Positions 22,591-33,498 of a stretch of DNA of 64,000 nucleotides are shown here, in pieces. Below the pieces are notes generated by a model. It was given only the letters and a program-made list of their open reading frames with translations, made no database searches and had not been told where the DNA came from. Position numbers and translations under genes: made by a program. Numbering within the stretch: the first letter of the stretch is position 1; each line of letters starts with the position of its first letter. Source of the stretch: Dysidea avara (taxonomy: Eukaryota > Porifera > Demospongiae > Dictyoceratida > Dysideidae); the NCBI RefSeq assembly GCF_963678975.1, contig NC_089275.1, positions 22,009,977 to 22,073,976 on the forward strand, given 5' to 3'.

Positions 22591-22998
22591 CTGCGACTAG
22601 AGTGCCATTAGGCAATTTGCAGTTGTAGCTGCTCGTATCATACAAGTGTAATATTTCTTGTAGCAGATGTATCATGTATATAAATATACCTCACCATTTT
22701 TAGTACATGCCATGGAGATGGCTAAGTTGGACTGAGATTCAGAATAAAACTATGCACTATATGCATCTATACACTGACATCAAGATCATGCATGACAAGT
22801 AATCATGCCATGTGTACACTAACATAACATATTAACTGTAAGGATTTCACTTTTCATTTACAGTTTTTACAAAACCATTTTTGTCCTGGTACAATATTGT
22901 TATCAGTGCCTATGCACTCAAAGTGAAACCATTCTTTACACGTCATTTGGCCACATCACCATTTCCTTTTTCTTGTCATTTGGTGACCTACAGTAACA

Positions 22999-23564
22999 CT
23001 AGAATACACTTGTTTTCACAATCTTTGATTGAAGCACTCTTCTCTCCCTGATAGTCAGAAATAGGGCCATTCTTTTAGTCTCAAGGCAAGTAAGTAAGTG
23101 TTCTCTCATCAAGCCTTGATTGTACACAATTGATGATAGATCTTTTCCATGGGCAATACTGGTAATATAAGCGGCTGCAAACAGTCCACAATCATTGTCT
23201 CCAGATTGTTTGTTAACATTAGCAATTCCAATGGTAAAATACTTGTTCTTGGTAAACACAAGTTGCGATAGCAGTAATCTTGTATATATATATATTTGTT
23301 AATGTACAAACACAATCATGAGTATATTCGTACATATGTAGTTAGCTACTTATTTACAAATTTATATAATTGTTAAATAAATCAAGAGATGGAGCTTGGA
23401 TAATATGATAATCTAGTTGTGTGCTCATGGAGCAAAGAGTACTTAGAATCATATAGAATAACATCAGCACTATCAGCATTTCCACTAGCTGATGCTACTA
23501 CCCAATGATTACGGTTTACCAAAAGTATCTGCAACGATGTAGATCCTGTGGGCATTGGTGTCAT
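22999..23564 (-). pseudogene. Degenerate Ulp1/SENP-like cysteine protease (C48 family)
   Basis: Two minus-strand segments carry the catalytic landmarks of Ulp1-type SUMO/Nedd8 proteases. In 23564-23382, NRNHWVVAS holds the catalytic His and ILYDSKYS the Asp. In 23270-22999, NKQSGDNDCGLFAAAY holds the oxyanion Gln and the catalytic Cys. Between them lies AT-rich sequence with a possible intron (acceptor ACAAG before 23279). The first segment runs into a stop soon after YYPSS, while another frame continues (IIQAPSLDLFNN), so a frameshift is likely. The N-terminal half of the domain is missing. The location inside a TIR element suggests a transposon-borne protease, not a host SENP gene. Confidence 0.7.
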
Positions 23565-24454
23565 TTTCTGTAAATCTTGCTTGCAAAGAATGAATATGAG
23601 GAAATTGGCACTTCAACCTTGACTGTTAGCTTGACTGATAGCTAGGTATTATTGAAAAAACACAACATGGCATGCAATTCAGTCCTCAATTTAGTCTCAA
23701 CACTATTAAGCCTGTTGATTTTATTCAAGGATTAGGCTTTTAACCTAGCTTGACAAAACCTCTTGATGAAACGTGGATTTAACACGATTTAACTGACAGC
23801 AAAGTTTTGTCCTCCATACGCGTCCATACGCGAAGTGGTTTGTTTTCTATGTGCCTGTCATCATTTAGTCTGCCTTCCACACCTCGCTCCGAGCTGCCCT
23901 CGCATCTGTCCAAGTCCTGAGCCAAATCCACTGCAGCTTCAGACATCGAGCTAGCACTGATCGAATAACCAACTATTGTACAACACAGTCAACACATGAG
24001 CTATTGCCAGCTATCACAACGTACCAGTGTTAACAACAGACAAAGGTGAGCTCTTGCGTTAGCCAAGTCAGTGCAACGACACGAGGTAACACCTACAGCT
24101 AATCGCGAATTTTTCGTAGATCACGTGATCAATATCCGGGAAATTATCGAAAATCTCCGGAAAATCTCGTGATAAGATTCAAAGATTCACAAAGATTCAG
24201 GCTCAAGGTGTACGAGATTCAGGTTGCGTTGCTGACCCCTCGGTTGTAGTCCAGTCGCTGAGTCCAGTACTTCGATACATAGCACGCGCCTGTAACATTG
24301 GCAACGCATGGGCGTTTAAACGGGTGGCAACAGCCACGCTGAGGTCCCGCCATGTAGGGAGGTGTAGAGGGCTTGTTTCTAGTAATTAGCCATACATTTC
24401 CCATTTACAAGCAGCTGTCAACTCTGGTACAATAACGAGTTGTAGACTAAATAA

Positions 24455-24492
24455 GTTAGACGTCAAGAACCACTGGGTTCTTGACGTCTAAC
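24455..24492. other. Perfect 17-bp hairpin
   Basis: GTTAGACGTCAAGAACC, loop ACTG, then GGTTCTTGACGTCTAAC. It is a perfect stem inside the 5.76 kb element, just after the second copy of the 150 bp direct repeat. Role unknown. Confidence 0.8.
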
Positions 24493-25060
24493 TATAATTT
24501 AGACAATCCTCGTTACGGTCGCGTGACTTATTATGTAACTTATGCGTGTCTATTGTCATAGATACGGCTACCCGACATGAATGCTCCGCTTTATCGTTCC
24601 CAGTGCTGTTATTTCGCTATCCAGTAATAGAGAGGAACTACTCATGTAACCAGTATCGATCGTAGTGAGCTATCAACCAGCGGATTTTGGGCGCGGCAGC
24701 AACTTGGTGAGTCGTGGAGTCTTACCGTTTCACATGAGCATCGAATTCTATCAAGGATTCGATGCGCTCCTGGTAGCCAGCTACAGTAGGTCATAATAAG
24801 GATGGACTATGTAAACCAGAATTTAAGCCGATTGTATGCTCGTTTAGGACTTCAGCAGCAAATACCTTATGTATCCAGTGGCAATGTTTTTTTAATGGAG
24901 AGCTCGAGATGGATATTGTATGTATATTGGGAATTTACTTCCCCAGTAAACGCCAGGTACCCATTGATGTTGCTGTGACAGCTCACCAGGTCCCCAACTG
25001 TATACAGCTGGAGCAATGTGAACAAAGTTTCTTGCTCAAGGAAACACTAAATTTGCAAAC

Positions 25061-25128
25061 CCAGGAACCAAACCTGGAACCTTTCAATTACCAGGCTAGT
25101 GTTCTAGCCACTTGGCTATGCTGCCTCA
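25061..25128 (-). repeat. tRNA-like SINE head
   Basis: On the minus strand, GAGGCAGCATAGCCAAGTGG is followed by CTAGAACACTAGCCTGGTAA and a T-arm-like CCAGG..CCTGG. The A box TAGCCAAGTGG lies at 25108-25118 and a B-box-like GGTTTGGTTCC at 25064-25074. The B box deviates from GGTTCGANNCC, so a functional tRNA is unlikely; a tRNA-derived SINE fits better. Confidence 0.55.
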
Positions 25129-26129
25129 CTGTCCTTGTCCCAACTTAGTGGTCGTTGTGGAACTTTGGGTTCTGCGACCTCTCCCTGTGAGATCTATATA
25201 GTCCCAGGAGGATACTATAGTGCCTGAGTGGTGCACAGGCATCCCAGTGTTGGTTTTTTGGGTGGCAATATAGGTACAGCTGCCGGCTTAGGCTGTGTGT
25301 GTGGTGGACAAGAGTTCACTGAACACTCCATTCTGTTTTTGTTGTGTTGTTCACATGTGTGTCGTATAGCGCCAGGGGTCAGTCACTCAGAAAATCCTCA
25401 AAATTCAGCTATCTTAATAATGCATGTGCTGTTGACAACTGTTACTGTGTGCTATGACCATGTAAAGTGAACAACTAAATAGTGCAGTAAGCAAATTTCA
25501 ATGGTGAGGTTTCCTTTTATATCTGAGGCTAATTGTTTGTAGGAAACCATGCCAAGGGGGCCATATTTACATGAAAGATCTCGCAATGGCTGTTGTTTTA
25601 GGTATGTGGAAAGTATCCAAAAAAAAGTAATCGTTTGACAAATTTCTGAACTTTGATCAACAAAATTTCACTGAGTGACAGACCTCTCAACCAACATCTC
25701 TAAATTGTGTAATGTTTAGGGATTTCAAGTGTTTGCTAGAATTTCAATAATATAAATCTTTATCTAGGTTTTACTTGGATTTCACACTTCTATTATTGCA
25801 GAAAATGGAGTAGATGCAGGTGTGCTTTGCACAGATCAGTTAATGGAACATCCATCAGTCATTTATCTAGCTAACTCCAAGCCATCCTGGACCTGGAAGC
25901 CTCACTGATTTTGTGTGATTCCAGAGTTCAGAATTTAAGATTTCTTTATGAGATTGTGTGTGAGAATCCCATGTCATTTCTGACTTTGAGGGTTGTGATG
26001 TTGCTGCTGTTTTATCTGATATGAATACTACTACTAGTGCTTGAATTCAATGAATGTAACACAGTCGTAATTACCTTGACTGCTATACACTAGGATGTGG
26101 GACCTACTGGCAAATGCTCCACAGGTGTA

Positions 26130-26300
26130 CAGTGGAATCTCAGTTATCCAAACCTGTATGTCAAAATTGAATACTCTATTAGAGTAGCGAGTGTTCTATT
26201 AGAGAAGTTATTTTTCATACTTTGCAATTGACTAACATTGTGTAAAGAGATTTTGTACAAACTTCAGTTATCAGGTATCTGAGCTGCAGGTGGTGCCTAG
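26130..26300. mobile_element. Tigger-like end fragment
   Basis: TACAGTGGAATCTCAGTTAT followed by CC resembles the start of Tigger/pogo MITEs (CAGTGGAACCTC type). A partly inverted TCAGTTATCAGGTATCTGAG lies at about 26265. It includes two opposed copies of the dispersed CTCTATTAGAG motif. The right boundary is uncertain. Confidence 0.35.
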
Positions 26301-27183
26301 GAGTTCAGATAACTAATATAATATGTGTCCATTGTTTATATCAGTTATTATAACAAAGTGAACTAGCTAGACTTAGTTTCCAGCACTTGAAGGAAATGTC
26401 TATTTTTGTGACAAAACACAAGGACGTCACTTGATATCCAGTGGATGGTATTTGCTGTGAGCTGCTACATTTATAGATATGCTCATCATTCCCTGTCTAA
26501 GCTTGAAGTCACGATACACTACTCTTTACCACCAACAGCTCCTTCATGTTGATAACATGCTCTGTTCCACTACACCTTTTATATCCCATTTTCACATACT
26601 TCGATGGCTAATGCCACATCTGAATTTGAGCTCATGCATATTTGCATAACACCACCATAACATTGAGCTTTCTTGTGCTGAATAGTAACTTGATGCTTCT
26701 CCTCATGGTACCACGACAAAACTCCAAAACCCAGCACAATGAAACAGCTTCAAACCATACTTTGGGTAAGTGGTACGCCTACACAAAACAAAGCATGACA
26801 CTCTACTAATGGTTACGATTAATTCTTCATGTATTGTTCGGAAAAAAGCACTTTAGTGTCCTTGTTAAAACTCCAGAACTGCGAAAAGCCATGAAGCAGT
26901 GGGACTTATCTTGCGCTGGGTTAAAACTGACAGTGCGTTTCACTATTTTATTACGTCAGATACTCACCTTAGTAGTTGTACGTTCGTTTGAACTAAGCTT
27001 TACGTCTTTACTCAGTAATACCCTGCTACGGTACAAGGAATGAAGCAGCCTAGTGCGTTTAGCAACGGGTGAGAGGACGCGTTAACTGGATGACGAACCG
27101 TAACGAGGATTGTACGTGACGTCACTACAGGTTTAATAGGCGCGTTGCCAATCCTTTATTACGTGTATTATCTATGCTTTGAC

Positions 27184-27736
27184 TACTCTACCAACTCCCA
27201 CCATAGATTATCGTACTCCTGTTGACATAGGGGTCCAACACCAACGTACACAAGGGGAACGAACGTACACAACGTGGAGTCTATGGTTAGGGATTCTGGG
27301 AATCAAAGATCCACCACGCAGGAGGCTTTCCCGAGTCACGTGTATGCATACGAATTAACTTCGGATTTTTTCGTGTAATGAGTAAACAAAATGGAGCGTT
27401 CTACAGTGAGTTCTACAGTTATTTTTAAAACCATTAAACAAGCAGTATGTTTTATAGCAGGTACAGAGGCTTTCTGTAGTCTGTGGAGCAACTGATACCG
27501 AGGCTCGAGCTTTCTGTAGTCTGTGGATTTAGTGCAAGTGGAGTCCCGCCTGTCAGCGTAACATGCTGGCTGTGTTACTCTGTTTTTCTTTTGTCTTTTA
27601 CAGTTGTCCAGCACGTGCCTTTCTTTGTGCTCCGGGGGGTGGTAGGCAAGGGCAGTCCATCAAGCCCGGGTTAGAAAAAAAAAAGCAATAATACCTAGGC
27701 TCGAGAAAATCTGATCGAGTTGCGAGTATTGTAATG
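27184..27736 (+). repeat. Duplicated block D1 (right part)
   Basis: Continues the D1/D2 duplication: TACTCTACCAACTCCCACCA through the A-run near 27675 to CTGATCGAGTTGCGAG matches 55478-56422. D2 carries an extra MITE (55792-56169) inside this part. ORFs here are short and read through the A-run, so I do not call genes. Confidence 0.8.
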
Positions 27737-28310
27737 CAATCTCGTTATGTACAGACTTGCTCAACCACAAAGTTACGTAATACAGGAAACTGGTTAATCA
27801 CGTGATCACCGCACATTGCTGTTGTGGTCAACCACGTTTTCTCCGTAACAATGACGAGTGAGTGACTTTATAAAGGAGATAAACTGGTGACTGTTATGAA
27901 TATGGAAAGCACCTTGATGGAAGGTACGGTAACTCACAACTAAATTTGCAGTGACTTGTGTATGCACACATTCATAGTGATGAGCGAGTGAGTCACTATT
28001 AATTTTTGTCTCGAGCTTGTAACTTATACTGAACATAATGTATGGCATTGCTATCAGGTGGTTACCAATGCGCCTGACAGTGTCATGCATATTTAAACTG
28101 TAAGCTCACTGGTTATGTATACGTGGGGCAAGGTCGAGGACAAGGTTGAGATTTGAACTATGATAAGCACGACTGAATCTCTGCTTTGTGCTGTTGCAGT
28201 TTCACCGTAAATTCTTACCGGTGAAACAACATAACCAAATGGTTAGGACAGTGGCTTATATGCCCCACGATGCTGGCCGGTTCATGCTGTTGCAGTTTCT
28301 TGCACTACTT

Positions 28311-28918
28311 ACCATGACTATAACTGGTTATTATGGAACTTTGAGACAGTTTCTATCCGTGTTAACCTCCTGCAAGTTACTAGTCTTGTCCAAGGTGGAT
28401 TTACCCGCACATACTCAATTGCTTAGGACACTTTCCCCAGCAGATTCAAGCCTAATAGAGCTCTATATGACATGCTTAATATAATGCTGCAGAAATGTTC
28501 ATTTGATATCATTTCTCTTGTAATGCTGTGTATATACTCCCGGACACTAAACAAGACTATGGGACCAGCCATAATTGACGCAGTAAGATACATGAATTAT
28601 AGTTTAGCTTTTTTCATTGTACCAGTAATAGACATGATGTCATGCACTCATCCAGTATTTTCTATAACACAAACTGAGTACGTATGCAACAAAATTTAAT
28701 ATTTTATCTTCAAATGTTTAGTAAAACACTTGTTCGTATTCTTCCTATTGTGTTGTGCGTATTGTCCAATCTTATATCAATTGCTTTATTTTACAGATTA
28801 TTAAAACAAGATGCCACAGAACTTGCCAGCTTGAGCAATCTTAGTGTAAGTGTATTTTGTTTGTGATCTTACAATAGACCATATGCAATCTTGGGGGCAT
28901 GGCTTTGTAGTATTGATG
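28311..28918 (+). repeat. Left arm of a large inverted repeat
   Basis: The sequence from ACCATGACTATAACTGG to GTAGTATTGAT is almost identical to the reverse complement of 38429-39038. Both arms keep the same open frames, such as LQKCSFDIISLVMLCIY (S to P in one arm after CIY) and LLKQDATELASLSNLS. The latter is bounded by an acceptor (TTTTACAG at about 28796) and a GTAAGT donor (about 28847), so it may be a real exon of an unrecognised gene. The arms are separated by 9.5 kb containing the Helitron. Confidence 0.85.
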
Positions 28919-29410
28919 CAAGAATATTATAGAGATGGGCAATTATCCAATTATCATGATTATTTAGTTGGCAATCGTCTAATTTTCATTAACTAGTGAT
29001 AATTAAAATTGGCAATTATCACATAATAATCGATCATCTTAAATATTTGCCGTTTAGTTGAATATTTTAGGGGTTTTGTTACAGTACAGTAGTTAAATCT
29101 ATATTATAAGAGTGAAAAGCCGTCTGTCCGTCTGTCTGCATTCCATTTGATGTCACGCATTGTACTCTCGAACCGCTGCGCGTTTCGAAGTGTCTTTGGC
29201 GTCACGGAAGCGCTGATTATTGAGCTCAACAATGACGCTTTCGAAAAGTTCGTGCAAGCTATCGTTAGTCGTCTAGGGGCCGTTAAAGGCAGGTGTGTAG
29301 ACTAAAATTCGCTTGAATTCTTTCTATAAACCGCATGCAAACCGCAAGTAAACACCTATCTCAGTCCATTTGTACAAGTCTTTATAAGACAAAAAGATTG
29401 CTTTAACAAT

Positions 29411-29484
29411 GTGGTGAAGTAGATAGGTTAATGGTTTAGGTGCCTGTCTTACGTGCGCGAGGTTGTGGGTTCGAGTCCAGCTGG
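29411..29484 (+). other. tRNA-like segment in the Helitron 5' region
   Basis: A-box-like TAGGTTAATGG (29424-29434) and a perfect B box GGTTCGAGTCC (29468-29478), in a T-arm-like context GTGGGTTCGAGTCCAGC, are followed by a T-run at about 29491. It could be a captured tRNA or SINE head, or an internal pol III promoter. The acceptor stem does not pair clearly, so it is not called a tRNA gene. Confidence 0.45.
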
Positions 29485-29623
29485 TGTTAATTTTTTTTTT
29501 TCGTTTTGGGCACCTTTTCAGTACACCTTTTTTTGCACTGTACTGCATGTGTTTTTGCCAACTGTACACACGTGATATTTCTAATTCAAATTCATTTGAT
29601 GTGCTGTGTAATCATGCCCGAGC

Positions 29624-31381
29624 ATGCCGCCTAAGCGAAAACGATCGTCTACTTTTTGTGCGTTTCAAGCAAAGAGACGCAAGCAGAACCAAAGATTGGA
29701 TCCAGAGAAGAGACGGGAAGAAGCAGAACGACAAATACTGCGCCGCCAGGAGGCTTCAACTGGAGCTACCACCTCATCCAGTGCTAGGTGTGAACTGGAC
29801 TCACAACAGAGACGACGACAACGTGACGCAGAAGCCCATCGTGTGGCCCGCCAGGATGAAGAAAGAAGATCACAGGAACGGATCCACGATGCAGCTGCCC
29901 GTCGACTTGCGCGTGCGGACCCGGCCACCAGAGAAGAACAGCAGCGTGATACAGCTGCCCGTCGACTTGCGCGTGAAGACCCAGTAACAAGGAGGGAAAA
30001 GCAACAACAAGATACAGCTTCCCATCAACAAGCTCGAGCTGATCCACTCTACAGAGCTCTGGAGCAGCAGGCTAACACAGCACGCAGACAACAGGTACGT
30101 GCAAGCACACACCCAAGCTTTAGGGGGCTTAACTATCAGCCACACAACTTCTTCAACACTACAGATGTAGGCACACTTAGTGTAGAATGCACACACTGCG
30201 GCGCATTAAAATTTCCCCAGGAGACCGAATCCCTTTGTTGCTTGAAGGGTAATGTCCAGTTAGAGGCATTTCCACAGCCCCAGTCATTCTTGAGACACCT
30301 GTATGAAGGTACAAACACAGCAGGTAAACATTTTCTAGCTATCATACGTAAGTATAATAGTGCATTTCAAATGACAAGCTTTGGCTGTAACGAGATAACT
30401 ATGGCTGGCTTCAATCCTTCTTTTAGAGTACAGGGTCAAGTCTATCATCGTATAGGTAGTTTAGTTCCATCAACAGGTGAGTCTCCTAAATTTTCCCAAA
30501 TTTATTTTATCGACAACCAGCAAACTGAAGTAGCTACAAGATGTGGGATAGTTGATGGGTTAAGGCTTGACATAGTTAGGGGTATTACTGAGCTTTTGCA
30601 TGACGATAATCACTATGTTCAACTTATTAAGGTAGCTAAAGAAATATTTGAGCAGCATGATGAGCCAGCAAATATTAGGGTAGTGATTAATGAGAACAAA
30701 CGGCCTGTAGGAGAGCATGCTAGGAGGTACAATAGCCCGATGTGTGACGAGGTAGGAGTGCTAATGCCTAATGATAATGTAAATAATAGGGACATAGTTT
30801 TGCACTATAGGGATGGGTCTTTGCAGCGCATTTCTGAACTTCATAGGGGGTATGATCCTTTACAGTATCCTTTACTCTTTTCTTATGGCACCGATGGATG
30901 GCGCATCAACCTAAAATTGGCTAATGGTAGGAAATTGACAGCCATGGTGTATTACCGCTGCCACATCATGGTCAGGCAGCAAGTGCCTGTATTGCTTAAG
31001 GCTAAAAAGCTTTTCCAGCAATTCCTGGTTGATGCCTACTTTAAGATTGAAACTGAGCGCTTACAGTTTCTCAGGCGTGAGCAAAAGGCACTACGTGCTG
31101 ATTGCTACCAGGATTTGCGGGATGCAATGGTAGATGGGGATGGTGACCCCAGGAATGTTGGTCGTAGGGTGATCCTACCATCGTCATTTACTGGTGGACC
31201 ACGCTACATGCATGAGCGTCAGCAGGATGCAATGACCTACGTTAGGAAGTATGGCCACCCCAACCTCTTTATCACCATGACCACCAATCCTAATTGGTCA
31301 GAGATTAGGAACAATCTACTACCAGGTCAAGAGCCTCTGGACCGTCCAGACTTGGTGGTCCTGAGCTGCATCAGATCGTGA
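29624..31381 (+). CDS. Helitron Rep/helicase protein, N-terminal part (585 aa, broken)
   Basis: N-terminal region of the Helitron replication initiator. Residues about 1-165 are basic and glutamine/arginine-rich, with a roughly 22-residue repeat (DTAARRLAREDP variants). A zinc-knuckle-like CTHCGALKFPQE...CC follows (about 185-207). The Helitron_like_N region comes next, with the conserved LFITMTTNPNWSEI near residues 548-561. The frame then reads DRPDLVV and ends after LSCIRS. In the family, DRPDLV is followed by 70-80 residues that carry the HUH (HAHIL-type) metal motif; here the sequence jumps directly to the PELHQIV segment in another frame. The deletion therefore removes a catalytic motif and shifts the frame. 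The ATG at 29624 is the first in frame after an upstream stop. Confidence 0.9.
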   Translation: MPPKRKRSSTFCAFQAKRRKQNQRLDPEKRREEAERQILRRQEASTGATTSSSARCELDSQQRRRQRDAEAHRVARQDEERRSQERIHDAAARRLARADPATREEQQRDTAARRLAREDPVTRREKQQQDTASHQQARADPLYRALEQQANTARRQQVRASTHPSFRGLNYQPHNFFNTTDVGTLSVECTHCGALKFPQETESLCCLKGNVQLEAFPQPQSFLRHLYEGTNTAGKHFLAIIRKYNSAFQMTSFGCNEITMAGFNPSFRVQGQVYHRIGSLVPSTGESPKFSQIYFIDNQQTEVATRCGIVDGLRLDIVRGITELLHDDNHYVQLIKVAKEIFEQHDEPANIRVVINENKRPVGEHARRYNSPMCDEVGVLMPNDNVNNRDIVLHYRDGSLQRISELHRGYDPLQYPLLFSYGTDGWRINLKLANGRKLTAMVYYRCHIMVRQQVPVLLKAKKLFQQFLVDAYFKIETERLQFLRREQKALRADCYQDLRDAMVDGDGDPRNVGRRVILPSSFTGGPRYMHERQQDAMTYVRKYGHPNLFITMTTNPNWSEIRNNLLPGQEPLDRPDLVVLSCIRS

Positions 31382-33498
31382 TTTCCAACATGGTACATGG
31401 GCCCTGTGGGAGCATCAACCCTGACTCACCCTGCATGGAAGATGGCCGCTGCAGTAAGAGCTACCCAAAGCAGTTCAAGGCTGATACCCAACTACGTGCA
31501 GACAGTTACCCACTGTACAGGAGGAGGAGCCCTGAGGATGGTGGACAAGTGGCTACCATTAATATGAGGGTGATGGGGTCTCGAGTTACTCAAGAGATTG
31601 ACAACAGGTGGATTGTGCCTTACAACAAACTTCTGCTTCGTTCTTTAAACTGTCACTGTAATGTCGAGCTTTGCGTGTCCATCAAATCCATCAAGTATGT
31701 ACTGAAATACATACACAAGGGTTGTGATCAGGCAACCTTTGCTCTGAGGTCTGATCAGGTGGATGAGATCTCAGACTTCCAGAATGCACGCTACATCAGC
31801 AGCAGTGAGGCTGCCTGGAGAATACTGGAGTTCCCCATACATGAAAGGTTCCCTCCTGTTGAACAGCTTGCTGTTCACTTGGAGAATGGCCAACGAGTGT
31901 ATTTCACTGAGGAGACTGCAAGAGAACAGGCTTCTGGTGACCCTCCGAAGACTATGTTGACAGAGTTCTTTGTCCTCTGTCAATCTGATGATTTTGCCAG
32001 GACTCTGTTGTATGAAGAAGTGCCTCAGTACTACACGTGGAGCAGGAAGACTTGGAACAGGAGAAAACAGGGAAAGGATGTCGCTGACCATCCTGGAGTT
32101 AAGGAGGCTCAGGTTATAGGCAGAGTCTACACCATCAGTCCACGTCAGGGAGAATGCTTCTACCTTCGATTGCTGCTTCATCATGTTAGGGGACCCCAGT
32201 CTTTTGCTGACTTGAGAACTGTTGAGGGTGACCTCTGTAGTTCCTTTAGGGATGCATGTTTGAGGTTAGGTGTTCTTGAGGATGATAATCAGTACCACTT
32301 GGCTATGGAAGAGGCATCAGTCAGCAACTCACCTGCAAGTCTTCGCACCCTGTTTGCAGTGATCCTTAATTGGTGTGAACCATCCAACCCTCTGGAGATT
32401 TACGAGAACCACAAGGAAGCAATGGCAGAGGACTTCTTGCACCAGCAACGTACTCAACATAGGGATGATGACTGCGAGTTCAATGATGACATCTTCAATG
32501 TGGCTCTCAATGACTTGCAGGAAAAAGTTATTTCCATGGGAGGTAGGGAACTGTCTGAGTATGGGCTACCCCAGCCTCAGGCAGTGGATAGCGATAGGTT
32601 TGCACGTGTGTACCGTAGGGAGATTGACTATAATCGTGAAGAGCAACAGGCATACGTAAATCGTAATGTTCCATTGCTTACTGCTGACCAGCAAGATGTC
32701 TATGACACCTTTTGCTCCATGATAGATAGAGACGAGGGAGGCATGTTATTCTTGGATGCCCCTGGTGGAACTGGCAAAACTTTCTTGATCAATCTTATTC
32801 TAGCTAAACTTAGGTCTGTAGGTGACATAGCATTAGCTACTGCTTCTAGCGGAATAGCTGCTACTCTCTTGACTGGAGGACGTACCTTGCATAGCACCTT
32901 TAAGATCCCTTTGGACTTGCATGCATCGGACATCCCCATGTGCAACGTCAAGAAAGGAACTGCACTATGTAGGGTGATCATAGAGGCTAAAGCCATAGTA
33001 GTCGACGAAGCCCCCATGACCAATAGAGGTGCTTTTGAAGCTTTGGACCGTACCCTGAGGGATCTGACAGGGAATGATAATCCAATGGGAGGCAAGTGCA
33101 TGCTACTGTGTGGTGACTTCAGGCAGATTCTACCTGTCATTCAAGGTGGCACTAGAGGTAACATTGTTGATGCTTGCCTCAAGCGATCTCATCTGTGGGA
33201 CAGTATGGTGGTTAAACAACTACACACTAACATGAGAGTGCACCTGTGTGGGGATGTGGCAGCTGGACAATTCGCTGAAGAACTATTGGCCATTGGAGAT
33301 GGGAAGTTTCCTATTGACACTCTACCTGATGTTGTCCAGCTACCTGACACCATGGGAACCTTTGTGGATAGCAAGGAGGAACTGGTTTCCAGGGTGTATC
33401 CAGATTTGCTCTCTAACTTTAGCGACTTGGCTTGGCTTGGCTTTCTGAACGCTGCATTCTTGCTCCTCTTAACAAGACCACTCATTCCATCAACATGA
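31378..33498 (+). pseudogene. Helitron Rep C-terminal part and Pif1-type helicase, frameshifted (706 aa)
   Basis: Continues the Rep/helicase. VHGPCG...DGRCSKSYPK and the two-tyrosine motif KYVLKYIHKG (about residues 105-115), which provides the strand-cleaving Tyr in Helitron Rep, come first. A linker and the SF1 Pif1-like helicase follow: Walker A APGGTGKTF (about 459-467), Walker B VVDEAP (about 540) and GDFRQ (about 578). The frame is lost at about 33441, where TTGGC is present three times in tandem; with two copies the frame would run on into 33432-34058. The true protein began upstream, so the ATG at 31378 is only the first in frame after the deletion. No host role is likely. Confidence 0.9.

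Larger units (their letters stand above)
21744..24242. mobile_element. Nested 2.5 kb TIR element with Ulp1-like protease remnant
   Basis: Ends CGAGGGGTCCGCAACGCAG / reverse complement of CGAGGGGTCAGCAACGCA are flanked by the exact 8-bp duplication GTTGTAGT (21736-21743, 24243-24250). The subterminal regions carry GAGATTCAG/AGATTCA repeats in inverted orientation at both ends. The 8-bp TSD fits hAT, MULE or KDZ-type elements. The Ulp1-like protease on the minus strand would fit elements known to carry such proteases, but the class cannot be fixed because no transposase is visible. Confidence 0.78.
21416..27176. mobile_element. 5.76 kb TIR element inserted in block D1
   Basis: TIRs of about 37 bp: the left starts CATAGATAATACACGTAATA and continues AGGATTGGCAACGCGC. 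The right is its reverse complement with one extra base. CTTTGAC (7 bp) is repeated at both sides (21409-21415, 27177-27183). The undisturbed site exists in D2 near 55480, where CTTCCTTTGACTACTCTACC runs without interruption. The interior holds a directly repeated segment of about 150 bp (about 21585-21735 and 24287-24435), a nested 2.5 kb element, a 38-bp hairpin and a tRNA-like SINE. No transposase of its own was recognised. Confidence 0.82.

Noticed and set aside
29411-29484. Functional tRNA gene
   Set aside because: The A and B boxes are good but no acceptor stem or anticodon arm folds convincingly; kept only as a tRNA-like segment.
29463-29987. 174-residue ORF overlapping the Helitron N-terminus
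   Set aside because: Its apparent repeats (QLPVDLRV) are the other-frame shadow of the RRLAR-type repeat of the Rep protein.
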